A stretch of 5,961 nt of DNA, taken from assembly GCA_003448875.1 (NCBI GenBank), contig DLXG01000104.1:1-5961 (forward strand), given 5' to 3'. Both the position numbers and the translations under genes were made by a program. Below, one piece after another: positions 5,257-5,961 of this stretch. Each line of letters starts with the position of its first letter. The stretch's first letter is position 1. Under the pieces are notes generated by a model. It was given only the letters and a program-made list of their open reading frames with translations. It made no database searches and was not told where the DNA came from. This DNA is from Anaerolineaceae bacterium. GTDB taxonomy: Bacteria; Chloroflexota; Anaerolineae; Anaerolineales; Anaerolineaceae.

Positions 5257-5961
5257 TCAACCTAACTGCTGGACGATCTCAGGCCAGAGCTCGGCTACAT
5301 CGAACGGCAGTAACAAGTCTGCTTTCGAGTCAAGATATGTTGGCGAAAAGGTATTGATGATCAGATGAGCGCCATTTTCCAGCGCATATAACGGTAAATG
5401 CGCGGCAGGTGTAACTTCCAGAGCGCTGCCCACCACAACAAATAAATCGGCTTTGGCAGCCTGTTCTTCTGCTTGCTGCCAGATATCCACCGGCAACAAT
5501 TCTTCAAATAAAACGATAGCGGGTTTCAGGATTGCACGACAGTTGACACAACGCGGAATTTCTCCTTGCTCTATGAATGCTTCGAGGTAGTTTTCTAGCG
5601 GAAAATTCTTTTGGCATGAGAGACAATTCAATTTTTGCATGGAGCCATGAACTTCCAGCACTGTTTCTGAACCGCCTTTTTGGTGCAGGCCGTCAATATT
5701 TTGAGTGATGATGGCTTTCAATAGGCCTTTTTGTTCCAGTTGGGCGAGGGCTTTGTGAGCCGGATTGGGTTGGGCTTTAATCATCTCACGGGCTAAGGGG
5801 CGCAGCCAGTTGAAAAATTTCTCTGGCCGGTAACGGAAGGCAGACAGCGAAGCAACCTCCATCGGGTTGTCTCGCGACCACAATCCGGTGGTGGGAGAGC
5901 GGAAATCGGGAATGCCTGAAGGGGTGGATATCCCTGCTCCGGTCAATACAACCATCCAGTT
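5257..5961 (-). CDS. Sir2-family NAD-dependent protein deacylase (sirtuin), N-terminus cut by the window edge
   Basis: Sirtuins remove acetyl or other acyl groups from protein lysines, consuming NAD. Numbering from the Met at 5955, the NAD-binding GAGIS (6-10) and GIPDFRSP (14-21), TQNIDGLH (84-91), catalytic H103 (in VHGS), four zinc cysteines C111, C114, C136 and C139, and GSALEVTP (176-183) are all present. The frame stays open to the edge (codons for Asn-Trp precede that Met). Sirtuins usually have 10-20 residues before GAGIS, so the true start almost certainly lies beyond 5961 and the Met at 5955 is internal. The position of the CobB Tyr/Arg pair that selects succinyl-lysine holds Leu here (about L51 and L54 by eye), suggesting deacetylase rather than desuccinylase activity. 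LFEELLP (149-155) replaces the common FGE. It converges on mutL with a 6-bp gap. Confidence 0.93.
   Translation of the reverse strand, partial: NWMVVLTGAGISTPSGIPDFRSPTTGLWSRDNPMEVASLSAFRYRPEKFFNWLRPLAREMIKAQPNPAHKALAQLEQKGLLKAIITQNIDGLHQKGGSETVLEVHGSMQKLNCLSCQKNFPLENYLEAFIEQGEIPRCVNCRAILKPAIVLFEELLPVDIWQQAEEQAAKADLFVVVGSALEVTPAAHLPLYALENGAHLIINTFSPTYLDSKADLLLPFDVAELWPEIVQQLG

Overview
The window looks like chromosomal DNA from a free-living bacterium with moderate G+C. It holds six protein genes of ordinary housekeeping or envelope type and no RNA genes, insertion sequences, CRISPR arrays or phage genes. The protein style fits Chloroflexota, probably Anaerolineae: a SDT1-like pyrimidine 5'-nucleotidase, a Pro/Ser/Thr-rich anchored C-terminal processing protease, an endonuclease-type MutL and a zinc-containing sirtuin. 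This assignment is inferred from general resemblance, not from a marker gene, and is moderately uncertain.

Layout. From a divergent promoter region at about 3451-3513, one transcription unit runs leftward on the minus strand. It carries a HAD-family phosphatase (2794-3450), then, 2 bp later, an 83-residue single-span membrane protein (2540-2791), then an S41 protease of the CtpA type (1201-2469). It ends at a strong intrinsic terminator (1137-1168). A separate minus-strand unit follows, encoding a polytopic membrane protein of the LPG-synthase-TM/UPF0104 flippase-like family (92-1081). Its promoter (TTATCA-N17-TATAAT) places the predicted transcript start on the GTG start codon. Rightward from the divergent region, mutL (3514-5250) starts at a TTG codon behind a good Shine-Dalgarno. 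It converges on a sirtuin gene (5257-5961, minus strand) that runs off the right edge without its N-terminus. The two stop codons are 6 bp apart.

How the genes may work together. The phosphatase, small membrane protein and protease appear co-transcribed, and the first two look translationally coupled. CtpA and the small protein both belong to the envelope, but no shared pathway can be read from the sequence. MutL carries all the motifs of the nicking type of mismatch-repair protein, plus a candidate beta-clamp-binding motif, so it is predicted to act without MutH. The sirtuin is an unrelated convergent neighbour.

I found no convincing undescribed system. The more interesting signals concern gene expression: two minus-strand genes appear to be leaderless while three others use clear Shine-Dalgarno sites, two divergent -10 boxes overlap, and an ATG-TAG start-stop lies just upstream of the mutL TTG.
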